From the NCBI GenBank assembly GCA_030628225.1, contig DAOVRJ010000010.1:1-18965 (forward strand): a DNA stretch of 18,965 bases, given 5' to 3'. Of this stretch, positions 1 to 8,383 are shown piece by piece (the first letter of the stretch is position 1; the number at the start of each line of letters is the position of its first letter). The DNA comes from Candidatus Zixiibacteriota bacterium (GTDB lineage Bacteria > SM23-81). The notes beneath the pieces were generated by a model. The model had not been told where the DNA came from. It made no database searches and saw only the letters and a program-made list of their open reading frames with translations. Made by a program: the position numbers and the translations under genes.

Positions 1-1
1 C

Positions 2-769
2 GTATACGTGGGCTGGAACCTGTGCAACCCCCTTTTTCAGGATGTGCGGGTCAGGCAGGCCCTGACCATGGCCACCAACCGCCAGGGCATTATCGATGGA
101 CTGCGCTTCGGGCTGGGCCAGCTGTGTATTGGCCCCATCGTGCCCACCTCCTGGGCTTACAATTCCGATATTCAGCCCTACCCCTTCGACCCCCAGCGGG
201 CCAGGGACCTTTTGGCCGAGGCCGGCTGGCGAGACAGCGATGGGGATGGCTTGCTGGACAGGGACGGCCGGCCCTTTACCTTCACCATGAAGATCATCAG
301 CGACAACCGTATCTCCGAGGAGATATCCACTGTGATGCAGGAGGAGCTTAAGCATCTGGGCATGCGCTTGACCATTCAGGCTGTGGAGTGGAACGTTTTC
401 CTCAAACAGACGCAGGCCAAAGATTTTGACGCCTGCATTCTGGCCTGGCGGGCCGGCTTTGTGATCAATCCCACCCCTGTCTGGCACTCCAAGTCAATCT
501 CGGGCAAGTACAACCACGTCTCCTATGCCAACCCCGAGGTAGACGAGCTGATCGAGAGCGGCCGTCTGGCCTTTGATCGGCGGGAGGCCAGGAAGATCTG
601 GTATCGTTTTCAGCAGATCATTGCCCGGGAGCAGCCATACACATTTCTATACGTCTCCCAGGATTGCCATGCTATCGACCGGCGGTTCAGGGGAGTTCAC
701 ATGGATATCCGCGGACCCTACCAGAACCTGCACCAGTGGTGGGTGCCCAGGGAAGAGAGGAAATATTGA
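2..769 (+). CDS. ABC transporter substrate-binding protein, family 5 (3' part)
   Basis: The reading frame is open from base 2, so the gene begins left of the window; about 255 C-terminal residues are visible. It is recognisable as the C-terminal half of a family 5 (oligopeptide/dipeptide/nickel type) extracytoplasmic binding protein. The visible marks are the segment [16 protein letters not shown], the [14 protein letters not shown] segment with an acidic [12 protein letters not shown] stretch after it, and a C-terminal WWVP motif shortly before the stop. Such proteins capture peptides or other small ligands outside the inner membrane and deliver them to an ABC permease. The signal peptide and the permease and ATPase genes are not visible. 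The ligand cannot be told from sequence. The stop is one base before the gcvPB start, so the two genes are probably cotranscribed. Confidence 0.88.
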   Translation, partial: VYVGWNLCNPLFQDVRVRQALTMATNRQGIIDGLRFGLGQLCIGPIVPTSWAYNSDIQPYPFDPQRARDLLAEAGWRDSDGDGLLDRDGRPFTFTMKIISDNRISEEISTVMQEELKHLGMRLTIQAVEWNVFLKQTQAKDFDACILAWRAGFVINPTPVWHSKSISGKYNHVSYANPEVDELIESGRLAFDRREARKIWYRFQQIIAREQPYTFLYVSQDCHAIDRRFRGVHMDIRGPYQNLHQWWVPREERKY

Positions 770-770
770 T

Positions 771-2252
771 ATGGCAGAAGATGAACACAGCGGACGCCAG
801 CCGGAGAAGTTGATCTTCGAGCTCAGCTCCCCGGGTCGCCGGGGAACACGGCTCCCGGAGATCGATGTGCCCTCTCGTCCCCTGGATGAGCTTTTGCCGC
901 AGGAAAGCCGGCGCTCAGAGCCGCCCCCCCTGCCCCAGGTGAGCGAGGCCGACACGGTTCGTCATTTTACCAGGCTCTCAACGCTCAATCATCATGTGGA
1001 CAGTGGATTCTATCCCCTGGGATCCTGTACCATGAAGTACAACCCCAAGTTCCATGAAAGTCTGGCCCGATTGCCCGGCCTCTGTGGTCTGCACCCTTTT
1101 CAGCCTGCGGAGACGGTTCAGGGAACTTTGTGTCTGATGTATCGTCTGGGCCGCTGGCTCTGCGAGATCTCCGGTCTGGATGAGATCACCCTGCAGCCTG
1201 CCGCCGGAGCTCACGGCGAGCTGACCGGCTTGCTGATGATCCGCGCTTTGCTGACAGACAGGGGGGACCCGCGCAGCAAGGTGATCATCCCCGACTCGGC
1301 CCATGGCACCAACCCGGCCAGTGCTCGCATCGCCGGCTATGGTGTGGTCCAGGTGCGATCCAACGAAAAGGGCCAGGTGGATGTGGAGGCCTTGAAGCGG
1401 GTCCTGGACGATCAGGTGGCCGCCCTGATGTTGACCGTGCCCAACACCCTGGGGCTGTTCGAATCGCAGATTGTCCAGATCGCCGAGATGGTGCACCGTG
1501 CGGGGGGCATGATGTACATGGACGGGGCTAACCTGAACGCCCTGCTGGGCCTCGTCCGCCCCGGCGATATGGGCTTCGACGTGGTGCACTTCAATCTGCA
1601 CAAGACCTTTTCCTCGCCCCACGGCGGCGGCGGACCCGGATCTGGTCCCCTGGGAGTGAAGAAAGAGCTGGCCCCATATCTGCCGGTGCCCGTGATCGTC
1701 AAGAGGGAAGAGGGAAACTTTGTCCTGGATGCCGATCGGCCCAGGTCCATCGGAAGAGTACAGGCTTTCTACGGCAACTTCGCCGTGATGCTCAGGGCTT
1801 ACGCTTACCTGCGTAGTCTGGGGCCGGAGGGGCTTCGGCGGGTCAGTGAGAATGCCATCATCAACGCCAATTACCTGATGAGGCGGCTGCAGCCGGTCTT
1901 CGATCTTCCATACCAGCAGCACTGCCAGCACGAGTTCGTTCTGTCGGGGAAGAAGTTCCGGGCGCAGGGGGTGAGAACCCTGGACATCGCCAAGAGATTG
2001 CTGGATTTTGGCGTGCACGCTCCGACCATCTATTTTCCCCAGATCGTGTCCGAGGCCCTGATGATCGAGCCCACAGAGACGGAGAGCCGGCAGTCCCTGG
2101 ATGCCTTTGTGGAGGCCATGGTGAGCATCGCCGGGGAAGCGGAGTCCGACCCCCAGTTGCTGAAGACGGCTCCGCACAGTACTCCCCTGGCCCGGCTGGA
2201 TGAGGTCAAGGCGGCCCAGGATCTGAAGCTCCGCTGGCAGCCCGAGGGATGA
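771..2252 (+). CDS. gcvPB: Glycine dehydrogenase (decarboxylating) subunit 2
   Basis: This is the PLP-binding subunit of the two-subunit P-protein of the glycine cleavage system. The system decarboxylates glycine and passes the aminomethyl group to lipoylated H-protein in the cytoplasm. The 493 residues are a normal length for this subunit. Family marks are the [14 protein letters not shown] segment near the N-terminus, the [10 protein letters not shown] segment, and [18 protein letters not shown], in which Lys278 is the expected PLP lysine. I chose the ATG at 771 because GGAAGAGAGG lies just upstream, at the end of the binding-protein gene, and because family homology starts after it. Extending to 573 would overlap the previous gene. 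The stop overlaps an upstream ATG of the next gene (ATGA). Partner genes for subunit 1, the H-protein and the T-protein are not in the window, so the enzyme must be completed from elsewhere. Confidence 0.95.
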   Translation: MAEDEHSGRQPEKLIFELSSPGRRGTRLPEIDVPSRPLDELLPQESRRSEPPPLPQVSEADTVRHFTRLSTLNHHVDSGFYPLGSCTMKYNPKFHESLARLPGLCGLHPFQPAETVQGTLCLMYRLGRWLCEISGLDEITLQPAAGAHGELTGLLMIRALLTDRGDPRSKVIIPDSAHGTNPASARIAGYGVVQVRSNEKGQVDVEALKRVLDDQVAALMLTVPNTLGLFESQIVQIAEMVHRAGGMMYMDGANLNALLGLVRPGDMGFDVVHFNLHKTFSSPHGGGGPGSGPLGVKKELAPYLPVPVIVKREEGNFVLDADRPRSIGRVQAFYGNFAVMLRAYAYLRSLGPEGLRRVSENAIINANYLMRRLQPVFDLPYQQHCQHEFVLSGKKFRAQGVRTLDIAKRLLDFGVHAPTIYFPQIVSEALMIEPTETESRQSLDAFVEAMVSIAGEAESDPQLLKTAPHSTPLARLDEVKAAQDLKLRWQPEG

Positions 2253-2257
2253 ATCTG

Positions 2258-3157
2258 ATGACCCCAGAAAAAGAGGGGGGAACGAGGGCCAGCGGGGTAG
2301 AGCAGGGGCGCTGTGAGGTGTGTGAGGGCCTGCTGGCGGCCTGGCAGGTGGCCCGCGGATGTCGTCTGCTCAGATGTTCCCTCTGCGGACACGTGATGCG
2401 GGATCTGCGCCTGTGCCCGGCCGGCGCCCGGGAACAGGTCTATGGCGGATCGGAGGAGTTCGACCGGGTCCGCCTTTTTTTCACTCGCCGCAAACTCATC
2501 AAGATGCTCTCCCGGTTCCCCGCGGACCGGAAACTCCACGTTCTGGAGGTCGGCTTCGGCAATGGCCAGCTGCTCAGCTTTTTTCAAAAGCTGGGACACC
2601 AGGTCTACGGAGTGGAGGTGAGCCGGCCGCAGAGCTCCCGGCTGGAGGAGCTGAGCGCCCAGGGTGCCCGGCTCTTTTTTCAGGGGCTGCAGCGAGCGGA
2701 ACTGCCCGCCGAGACCCTTGATCTGATCTACATGATCCACGTGGCAGAGCATCTGCCGGACCCGGTGGGCGGCCTGCGGAAGCTGTGTGCCGCTGCCGGG
2801 AAGGACGCCCTGCTGTATTTGGTGACGCCCGATGGCCATTCGGCGGGACTGCGGGTTTTCCGGGATCGCTGGTGGCATCTGGAGGATCACACTCATCGGC
2901 GCTTTTTTACACCCCGGTCCATGAGTGCCTGTCTCGACCAGGCCGGTTTCGTTCCCCTGCAGATCCAGTCCCCCCTGCTGGATAGCCTGACCCTGGAGAT
3001 CAACAGCTTCATGCGTCTGTTCTATCGCCGGGGGGCGGTGATGGACCATGCCCTGGTACGGGCCCTGGATCTTCTCCTGTTCCCCGTGGCCCTGGCGGGC
3101 CGTCTGCTGTGGCCGGCGATCAGGCCGAACATGGAGGTCCTGGCCCGGAGGCAATAG
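2258..3157 (+). CDS. Zinc-ribbon class I SAM-dependent methyltransferase
   Basis: The protein has about 299 residues. Near the N-terminus are two CxxC pairs (CEVC and CSLC, 15 residues between them), which look like a small zinc ribbon. This is followed by a Rossmann methyltransferase domain with motif I VLEVGFGNG and a later MIHVAEHLPDP segment, the HxxEHxxDP form common in Methyltransf_23-type enzymes. A later WWHLEDHTHRRFFT segment also fits this family, which often acts on sugars, quinone precursors or small metabolites. The substrate is unknown. Two in-frame starts are possible. The ATG at 2249 overlaps the gcvPB stop. The ATG at 2258 lies 9 bases after GAGGG and is better spaced, so I chose it. 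Cotranscription with gcvPB is likely; a functional link is not shown. Confidence 0.82.
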   Translation: MTPEKEGGTRASGVEQGRCEVCEGLLAAWQVARGCRLLRCSLCGHVMRDLRLCPAGAREQVYGGSEEFDRVRLFFTRRKLIKMLSRFPADRKLHVLEVGFGNGQLLSFFQKLGHQVYGVEVSRPQSSRLEELSAQGARLFFQGLQRAELPAETLDLIYMIHVAEHLPDPVGGLRKLCAAAGKDALLYLVTPDGHSAGLRVFRDRWWHLEDHTHRRFFTPRSMSACLDQAGFVPLQIQSPLLDSLTLEINSFMRLFYRRGAVMDHALVRALDLLLFPVALAGRLLWPAIRPNMEVLARRQ

Positions 3158-3170
3158 GACCTTGTTCAAG

Positions 3171-3369
3171 TTCTGGATACTAGATGCTGAAAACCTGAGA
3201 TTCGAGGCTCGAGAGTCGAGATTCGTAAGGGCTGAAATGCTGAGGCTAGAGACTGCTAATTAAGGCAAAAAATATTTAGCCTTTGCATTTTATCCAGCAT
3301 CCAGGATCCGGGATGGGAGGGGATTATGGGGGGAGGATCTAGGATCGGGGATTGGGAATTGGGGGAGGG
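3171..3369. repeat. Degenerate heptad repeat array A
   Basis: This stretch after the methyltransferase stop is largely made of 7-base words. GGATACT-AGATGCT starts at 3175. From about 3196 to 3230 run TGAGATT, CGAGGCT, CGAGAGT, CGAGATT and CGTAAGG. From 3293 to 3369 eleven consecutive 7-mers can be read, including TCCAGCA, TCCAGGA, TCCGGGA, GGATCTA, GGATCGG, GGATTGG and GAATTGG, and they end at the ribosome binding site of the next gene. The middle, 3231-3292, is AT-richer and only loosely periodic. The reverse complement of 3197-3229 matches 5235-5267 of array B at 28 of 33 bases by eye, so part of this copy is inverted relative to array B. No coding function is expected because 7 is not a multiple of 3. 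Confidence 0.75.
3310..3369 (+). other. Two candidate G-quadruplex motifs in the ecfA leader
   Basis: Two sets of four G-runs lie on the plus (mRNA) strand. The first is GGG, GGG, GGGG, GGGGGG at 3310-3333 with loops of 2, 1 and 5 bases. The second is GGGG, GGG, GGGGG, GGG at 3347-3369 with loops of 3, 4 and 1 bases. The second includes the Shine-Dalgarno region of the ATPase gene, whose ATG is at 3373. Folding would be expected to hinder ribosome access. The G-runs fall in the heptad array, so they may be a by-product of the repeat rather than selected structure. Confidence 0.4.
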
Positions 3370-3372
3370 AAA

Positions 3373-5154
3373 ATGATCGAGATCAGGGATCTGGTGTTCA
3401 GCTACAGGCTCAGGGAGGGGGGCCATCTAGTGGCCCTGAACAGGATCTCCCTGCAGATCTCCGAGGGCGAGTCAGTGGCCATCATCGGCTCCAATGGCTC
3501 GGGCAAGAGCACTCTGGCCCTTTGCCTGAACGGTCTGCTGCTTCCCCGGGAAGGAGAGGTGTGGGTGGATGGACTGGACGTTCGTCAGCGGAGCAGCCTG
3601 GAGAAGGTTCGCCGCCGGGTGGGCATGGTCTTTCAAAATCCGGATAACCAGATCATCTCCACCACGGTGGAGCGGGAGATCGCCTTCGGACTGGAGAACC
3701 TGGCCCTGCCCGAGGAGCGTCTGAGGGAGCGGGTGGAGGAGACCTTGCAGCAATTTCACCTGACCGGCTTTCGCCATCGTCCGCCGCACCTGCTCTCCGG
3801 GGGGGAGAAGCAGCGCCTGTCCATCGCCGCCGTTCTGGCCATGCGTCCCAAGTACCTGATTCTGGATGAACCCACCTCGCTGCTGGATCCCGTGGGCCGG
3901 CGGGAGGTGGGGGAGCTTCTGAGACGGCTGCGCGCCCAGGGTGGGGTGACGGTGGTGCATATCACCCAGTTCCCGGAGGAGGCCGCCGAGGCCCAGCGGG
4001 TCCTGGTCCTGCACGATGGAGAGCTGGTCATGGAGGGGTCTCCCCGGGAGATTTTCGCTCAGGGGGAGCGGCTGGCCCGGCTGGGTCTGAGACCGCCCTT
4101 TCCCGTGGAGCTGGCCAACAGGATCAGGAAAGCCGGCGTCCATCTTCCCGAACATATTGACGATATGGGCGAGCTGGCCGCGGGTCTTCTCGCTCTCCCT
4201 CAGTGCCAGATCGATTTCACAGGGGAACCTGACGGAGGGAAGGAGAGGAATGGTCGGGAGGGATCTCCTTCTATGAGCAAGGGTGAGGAGCGGGTGCGGA
4301 CCGAAGACCTGTGTTATCGATACAACGCCGGTTTACCCACGGAAAGGATGGCCCTGCGGCAGGTGAACCTGTCGGTGCGCCGCGGGGAGCTGATCGGCCT
4401 GGTGGGGCCCATCGGGTCCGGAAAGAGCACCCTGGTCCAGCACCTGAACGCCCTGCTGCGGCCCTCCTCGGGGAGGGTGCTGGTGGACGGGTGGGACCTG
4501 AGCGATAAGCGGCTGGATCTCCAGAATTTACGCCAGAAAGTCGGGTTGGTGTTCCAGTTTCCCGAGAAGCAGCTCTTCGAGGAGACGGTCTTTGACGATG
4601 TGGCTTTCGGGCCGCGGAACCTGAGGTTGTCGGACTATGAGGTGGACAGAAGGGTTCGCCAGGCCCTGAAGTTGGTGGGTTTGGATGTCGAGAGCTTCGC
4701 AGCTCGCTCCCCCTTCGATCTCAGCGGAGGTGAGCAGCGGCGCGTGGCCATCGCCGGGGTTCTGGCTTTGCAGCCGGAGATGCTCATCCTGGACGAGCCC
4801 TTTGTGGGCCTCGACCCCAGGGGCTGTGAGCAGATTCTGGGAATTCTGGGGCAGCTTCGCCGCAAGGGGGTGACCATTGTGCTGATCACTCATCACATGG
4901 ACCTGATGGTTCCCCTGGCAGATCGCGTGGTGGTGATGGGGGAGGGTGCGGTGGCCGCCGACGATTCGCCGGAGGGAGTATTCTCCGACTCTGCACGGAC
5001 CGCCCAGCTGGGCATCGAACTGCCCCAGGCCGCTCAGTTGACGGCCCGGCTCCGCGAGGGGGGTTGGCGGTTGGAGGCCACGGTTCTGACCATGGAGGGG
5101 GTTTTGGAGGAGATTTTGGGATATTTGGCAGCTAACCGTGAGAAAGAAGAGTAG
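3373..5154 (+). CDS. ecfA: Fused two-domain energy-coupling factor transporter ATPase
   Basis: This 593-residue protein carries two complete ABC ATPase domains of the EcfA/CbiO class, which power ECF-type vitamin or metal uptake at the inner membrane. Domain 1 (about 1-255) has Walker A GSNGSGKST at 39-47, a Q-loop FQNPDNQ, signature LSGGEKQR and Walker B LILDEPTSLLDP. Domain 2 (about 310-560) has Walker A GPIGSGKST at 345-353, FQFPEKQ, LSGGEQRR and LILDEPFVGLDP. ECF systems normally use two separate subunits (EcfA1 and EcfA2); here both are on one chain. Domain 1 has Gln199 (ITQ) where the switch histidine is normally found, while domain 2 keeps His507 (ITH). ATG 3373 was chosen because GGGGGAGGG lies just before it; an in-frame TTG at 3352 is less likely. 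No EcfT or substrate-binding S component is in the window, so the substrate is unknown. Confidence 0.88.
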   Translation: MIEIRDLVFSYRLREGGHLVALNRISLQISEGESVAIIGSNGSGKSTLALCLNGLLLPREGEVWVDGLDVRQRSSLEKVRRRVGMVFQNPDNQIISTTVEREIAFGLENLALPEERLRERVEETLQQFHLTGFRHRPPHLLSGGEKQRLSIAAVLAMRPKYLILDEPTSLLDPVGRREVGELLRRLRAQGGVTVVHITQFPEEAAEAQRVLVLHDGELVMEGSPREIFAQGERLARLGLRPPFPVELANRIRKAGVHLPEHIDDMGELAAGLLALPQCQIDFTGEPDGGKERNGREGSPSMSKGEERVRTEDLCYRYNAGLPTERMALRQVNLSVRRGELIGLVGPIGSGKSTLVQHLNALLRPSSGRVLVDGWDLSDKRLDLQNLRQKVGLVFQFPEKQLFEETVFDDVAFGPRNLRLSDYEVDRRVRQALKLVGLDVESFAARSPFDLSGGEQRRVAIAGVLALQPEMLILDEPFVGLDPRGCEQILGILGQLRRKGVTIVLITHHMDLMVPLADRVVVMGEGAVAADDSPEGVFSDSARTAQLGIELPQAAQLTARLREGGWRLEATVLTMEGVLEEILGYLAANREKEE

Positions 5155-5278
5155 GCAGGAGGCAGGAAAAAAAAATGCAGAATGAAAAATGAAAAGTGAA
5201 AAATGCAAAATGTTAGGGGCAGTGGAACTTTCTTTTTACGAATCTCGATTCTCGAATCTCGAGTCTCGATTTTTCAGA
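5154..5278. repeat. Degenerate heptad repeat array B
   Basis: The array starts on the last base of the ATPase stop codon and can be read as about 18 consecutive 7-mers. It opens with GGCAGGA twice and an A-run. Then come ATGCAGA, ATGAAAA, ATGAAAA, GTGAAAA, ATGCAAA and ATGTTAG, a transition, and five units beginning at 5239: CGAATCT, CGATTCT, CGAATCT, CGAGTCT, CGATTTT. Bases 5203-5244 align without gaps to 9540-9581 of array C, 32 of 42 identical by eye. ORFs across it are translations of repeat and should not be called genes. Confidence 0.85.
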
Positions 5279-5334
5279 GGGGGTAGCGGAGGCCCGGAGA
5301 GGCTGGCGGCTGGCCGAACGAATAGTGAGGACAG

Positions 5335-5408
5335 TATGGCCGCAGGCCATAGCCAGCCGGTGGCGCGAAGCGCCACGCCGGCCGCAGCGAGGGGGAAACT
5401 TCCCCCTC
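5335..5408. repeat. GC-rich three-hairpin palindromic element
   Basis: Three stem-loops stand in a row upstream of the pyr promoter. The first is TATGGCC/GGCCATA with loop GCA at 5335-5351. The second is at 5356-5382, where an inner TGGCGC/GCGCCA stem with loop GAA extends through GCCGG/CCGGC across a CG bulge. The third is GAGGGGG/CCCCCTC at 5389-5408. None is followed by a T-run, so they are not typical intrinsic terminators. The element resembles a REP-type intergenic palindrome, but only one copy is seen here. The preceding 5279-5334 is GC-rich and without a gene. Confidence 0.6.
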
Positions 5409-5419
5409 AAAAATATTCC

Positions 5420-5451
5420 TTGACATTTCCCCCAGATCATGTTATCTATAC
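5420..5451 (+). promoter_or_regulatory. Candidate sigma-70-type promoter of the pyr operon
   Basis: A perfect -35 box TTGACA is at 5420-5425. An AT-rich -10 region follows within 5442-5451; with a 17-base spacer it reads TATCTA at 5443-5448, and TATACG overlaps downstream. A transcript from here would start near 5455, just before the PyrR-binding hairpin at 5461, which supports the call. Confidence 0.65.
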
Positions 5452-5460
5452 GAAGACAGT

Positions 5461-6105
<645 letters not shown>

Positions 6106-6112
6106 TGGATTC

Positions 6113-7045
6113 ATGAAGTGGCAGAGCAGACATCTGTTGGGATTGGAGGGGGTCTCGGCAGAGGAGATCCGGCTGATCCTGGACACCGCCGGTTCCTTTA
6201 AGGAGATACTGGAGCGGCCCATTAAAAAAGTACCGGCCCTGCGGGGAATAACGGTAGCCAACCTGTTTTTCGAACCGAGTACGCGCACTCGGTTTTCTTT
6301 TGAGCTGGCCGAGAAGAGGATGAGCGCTGATTCGGTGAGCTTTTCTACGGCGACCAGCAGCGTCAAGAAAGGGGAGACGCTCAAGGATACCGTGAAGAAC
6401 ATCGAGGCCATGAGGGTGGATATGGTGGTGATCAGGCATTCGGCTGCCGGAGCCCCCCATTTTTTAGCCAGGTGCGTCGACGCAGCCGTGATCAATGCCG
6501 GGGATGGGGCTCATGAACACCCCACTCAGGCCCTGCTGGATATGATGACCCTGCGGGAGAAATACGGCAGCCTGGAGGGTTTGCGCGTGGTCATCGTGGG
6601 CGATATCGCCCACAGCCGTGTGGCCCGCTCGAACATCTGGGGCCTGAGAACCATGGGTGCGTCGGTGATCGTCTGTGGTCCCAAGACCCTTCTGCCACTG
6701 GACGTGGAACAGCTGGGTGTGGATGTCTCTGTCAACCTGGACGAGGCCCTGGAGGGAGCCGACGTGATCAATGTGCTGCGGCTGCAGTTGGAGAGGCAGA
6801 CCCAGGGGCTGTTGCCCTCCATGCGCGAGTACAACCGCGAGTACGGCATTACTCTCCAACGGCTGGCCGGCGCCAAGGAGAGCCTGACCATCATGCATCC
6901 CGGACCCATCAACCGGGGGGTGGAGATCACTCCGCAGGTGGCCGATGGCCCGTATTCAGTTATCCTGGATCAGGTGCTTAACGGAGTGGCCGTGCGCATG
7001 GCGGTGCTCTTCCTGCTCAGCGGGGGCGAGCCCAAATTAACATAA
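6113..7045 (+). CDS. pyrB: Aspartate carbamoyltransferase catalytic subunit
   Basis: The enzyme joins carbamoyl phosphate and aspartate to give N-carbamoyl-aspartate, the second step of pyrimidine synthesis. The 310 residues match the catalytic chain. The carbamoyl-phosphate loop STRTR is at 56-60, HPTQALLD starts at His136, and HPGPINRGVEI lies near the C-terminus. The start ATG 6113 follows GAGGTGAT at good spacing. No regulatory chain gene (pyrI) is adjacent, so control is more likely through PyrR attenuation. The following gene, pyrC, encodes a type I dihydroorotase; in some bacteria this pair forms a stable complex, which is plausible here but not shown by the sequence. Confidence 0.96.
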   Translation: MKWQSRHLLGLEGVSAEEIRLILDTAGSFKEILERPIKKVPALRGITVANLFFEPSTRTRFSFELAEKRMSADSVSFSTATSSVKKGETLKDTVKNIEAMRVDMVVIRHSAAGAPHFLARCVDAAVINAGDGAHEHPTQALLDMMTLREKYGSLEGLRVVIVGDIAHSRVARSNIWGLRTMGASVIVCGPKTLLPLDVEQLGVDVSVNLDEALEGADVINVLRLQLERQTQGLLPSMREYNREYGITLQRLAGAKESLTIMHPGPINRGVEITPQVADGPYSVILDQVLNGVAVRMAVLFLLSGGEPKLT

Positions 7046-7081
7046 TGGAGCGCTGGCAGGTCAGGCTGGATGGGAGATGGA

Positions 7082-8383
7082 ATGAGTCGAAAGAAAAGTC
7101 TGTGGATCAGATCCGGGCGGGTACTGGACCCGGGAAATGATCTGGATCAGATCGCCGATGTGCTCATTCGCGACGGGAAGATCGCCTCCATAGGGCGGGT
7201 GAAGAAACCGCCCGTCGGGGCGGAGATCTACGATGCCCGGGACAAGCTGGTGGTTCCCGGATTGATCGACATGCACGTGCATCTGCGGGAGCCGGGCCGG
7301 GAGGATGAGGAGACTATTCTCACCGGGGCCCGGGCCGCGGCCGCCGGTGGATTTGTGGCCGTCGCCTGCATGCCCAACACCAGCCCGCCTATCGACAATC
7401 AGGAAACGGTGCGCTTTATCCGCCACAAGGCCGAGGAAGCGCCGGTGCGGGTTTACCCCATCGGAGCAATCACCAGGGGGCGCCGGGGTGAGGCGCTCAC
7501 CGAGGTGGCTGAGCTGGTGGCGGCCGGGATCGTGGCCATCTCCGACGACGGGGATACGGTGAAGAACTCGGCGATCTTTCGCCACGCTCTGGAATACGCC
7601 AGCATGTTCGAGATCCCGGTCATCTCCCACTGCGAGGACCCGGATCTTCGGGGAATGGGGGTGATGAACGAGGGTTTTGTCTCCACTGTGCTTGGCATGA
7701 AAGGCATGCCGGCCATCGCCGAGCAGGTGGCCGTTGCCCGGGATATCGGGATCGCCGAGTTCACCGGAGCACGCCTGCACATCGCCCACGTGAGCACAGC
7801 CGGAACGGTGGAGTTGATCAGAATGGCCAAGAGCCGCGGCGTCCGGGTGACCGCCGAGGTCACAGCGCATCATCTCGTCCTCACCGATGAGGCCGTGCGC
7901 AGCTTTGATTCCAACACCAAGATGAACCCGCCGTTGCGGGATGAGGTAGATCGACAGGCCCTTCGAGATGGATTGGCCGATGGAACCATCGATTGTGTGG
8001 CCAGCGACCACGCCCCTCACTCACAGGAGGAGAAGGAGGTGGAGTTCGATGCCGCCCCCTTCGGCATCGTCGGTCTGGAAACCAGCCTGGGCCTGGTCTT
8101 GACGGAGTTGGTCGGGGGTGGTGTGCTCACTCTGCCCCAGGTTCTGGCCAAGATGAGCCTCAACCCGGCTCGTATTTTGGGCATCCCCGGTGGGATGATA
8201 CGCCAGGGGAACGTGGCCGACCTGACCATCATCGACCCCGATCTTCGCTGGACAGTGGATCGCCGGGCATTTCAGTCCAAGTCCAAGAACACGCCCTTCG
8301 ATGGATGGGAGCTGACCGGATGTGCCGTGGCCACCATTGTCGGGGGGCAGATCGTCTACCGGAGGGAAGAGAATGAAACATGA
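7082..8383 (+). CDS. pyrC: Dihydroorotase, type I
   Basis: The enzyme cyclises N-carbamoyl-aspartate to dihydroorotate. It belongs to the amidohydrolase family and has 433 residues. The metal-site residues expected for an active enzyme are present: HxH at 65 and 67 in DMHVHLREPG, Asp156 in the ISDDGD segment, His183 in SHCEDPDL, His236 in AHVST, and Asp309 in ASDHAPH. It is therefore unlikely to be one of the inactive pseudo-dihydroorotases that accompany some PyrB proteins. ATG 7082 was preferred because GGGAG precedes it by 5 bases; an in-frame ATG at 7070 has no good ribosome site. The 3' end overlaps the next gene by 11 bases. Confidence 0.96.
   Translation: MSRKKSLWIRSGRVLDPGNDLDQIADVLIRDGKIASIGRVKKPPVGAEIYDARDKLVVPGLIDMHVHLREPGREDEETILTGARAAAAGGFVAVACMPNTSPPIDNQETVRFIRHKAEEAPVRVYPIGAITRGRRGEALTEVAELVAAGIVAISDDGDTVKNSAIFRHALEYASMFEIPVISHCEDPDLRGMGVMNEGFVSTVLGMKGMPAIAEQVAVARDIGIAEFTGARLHIAHVSTAGTVELIRMAKSRGVRVTAEVTAHHLVLTDEAVRSFDSNTKMNPPLRDEVDRQALRDGLADGTIDCVASDHAPHSQEEKEVEFDAAPFGIVGLETSLGLVLTELVGGGVLTLPQVLAKMSLNPARILGIPGGMIRQGNVADLTIIDPDLRWTVDRRAFQSKSKNTPFDGWELTGCAVATIVGGQIVYRREENET

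Noticed and set aside
573-770. Upstream extension of gcvPB to 573
   Set aside because: It would overlap the binding-protein gene by about 200 bases; the ATG at 771 has a good ribosome site and fits family length.
978-2177. Minus-strand open frame of 399 codons opposite gcvPB
   Set aside because: It lies wholly antisense to a clear gcvPB, has a low-complexity composition rich in His, Gln and Gly, and no family motif; it is a by-product of GC-rich third codon positions.
2030-3169. Minus-strand open frame of 379 codons
   Set aside because: It is antisense to the gcvPB end and the methyltransferase, both of which have clear motifs, and its own translation shows none.
5154-5278. CRISPR array
   Set aside because: The units are 7 bases with no spacers of constant length and no cas genes nearby.
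7061-8020. Minus-strand open frame of 319 codons
   Set aside because: It is antisense to pyrC, which has complete catalytic residues.
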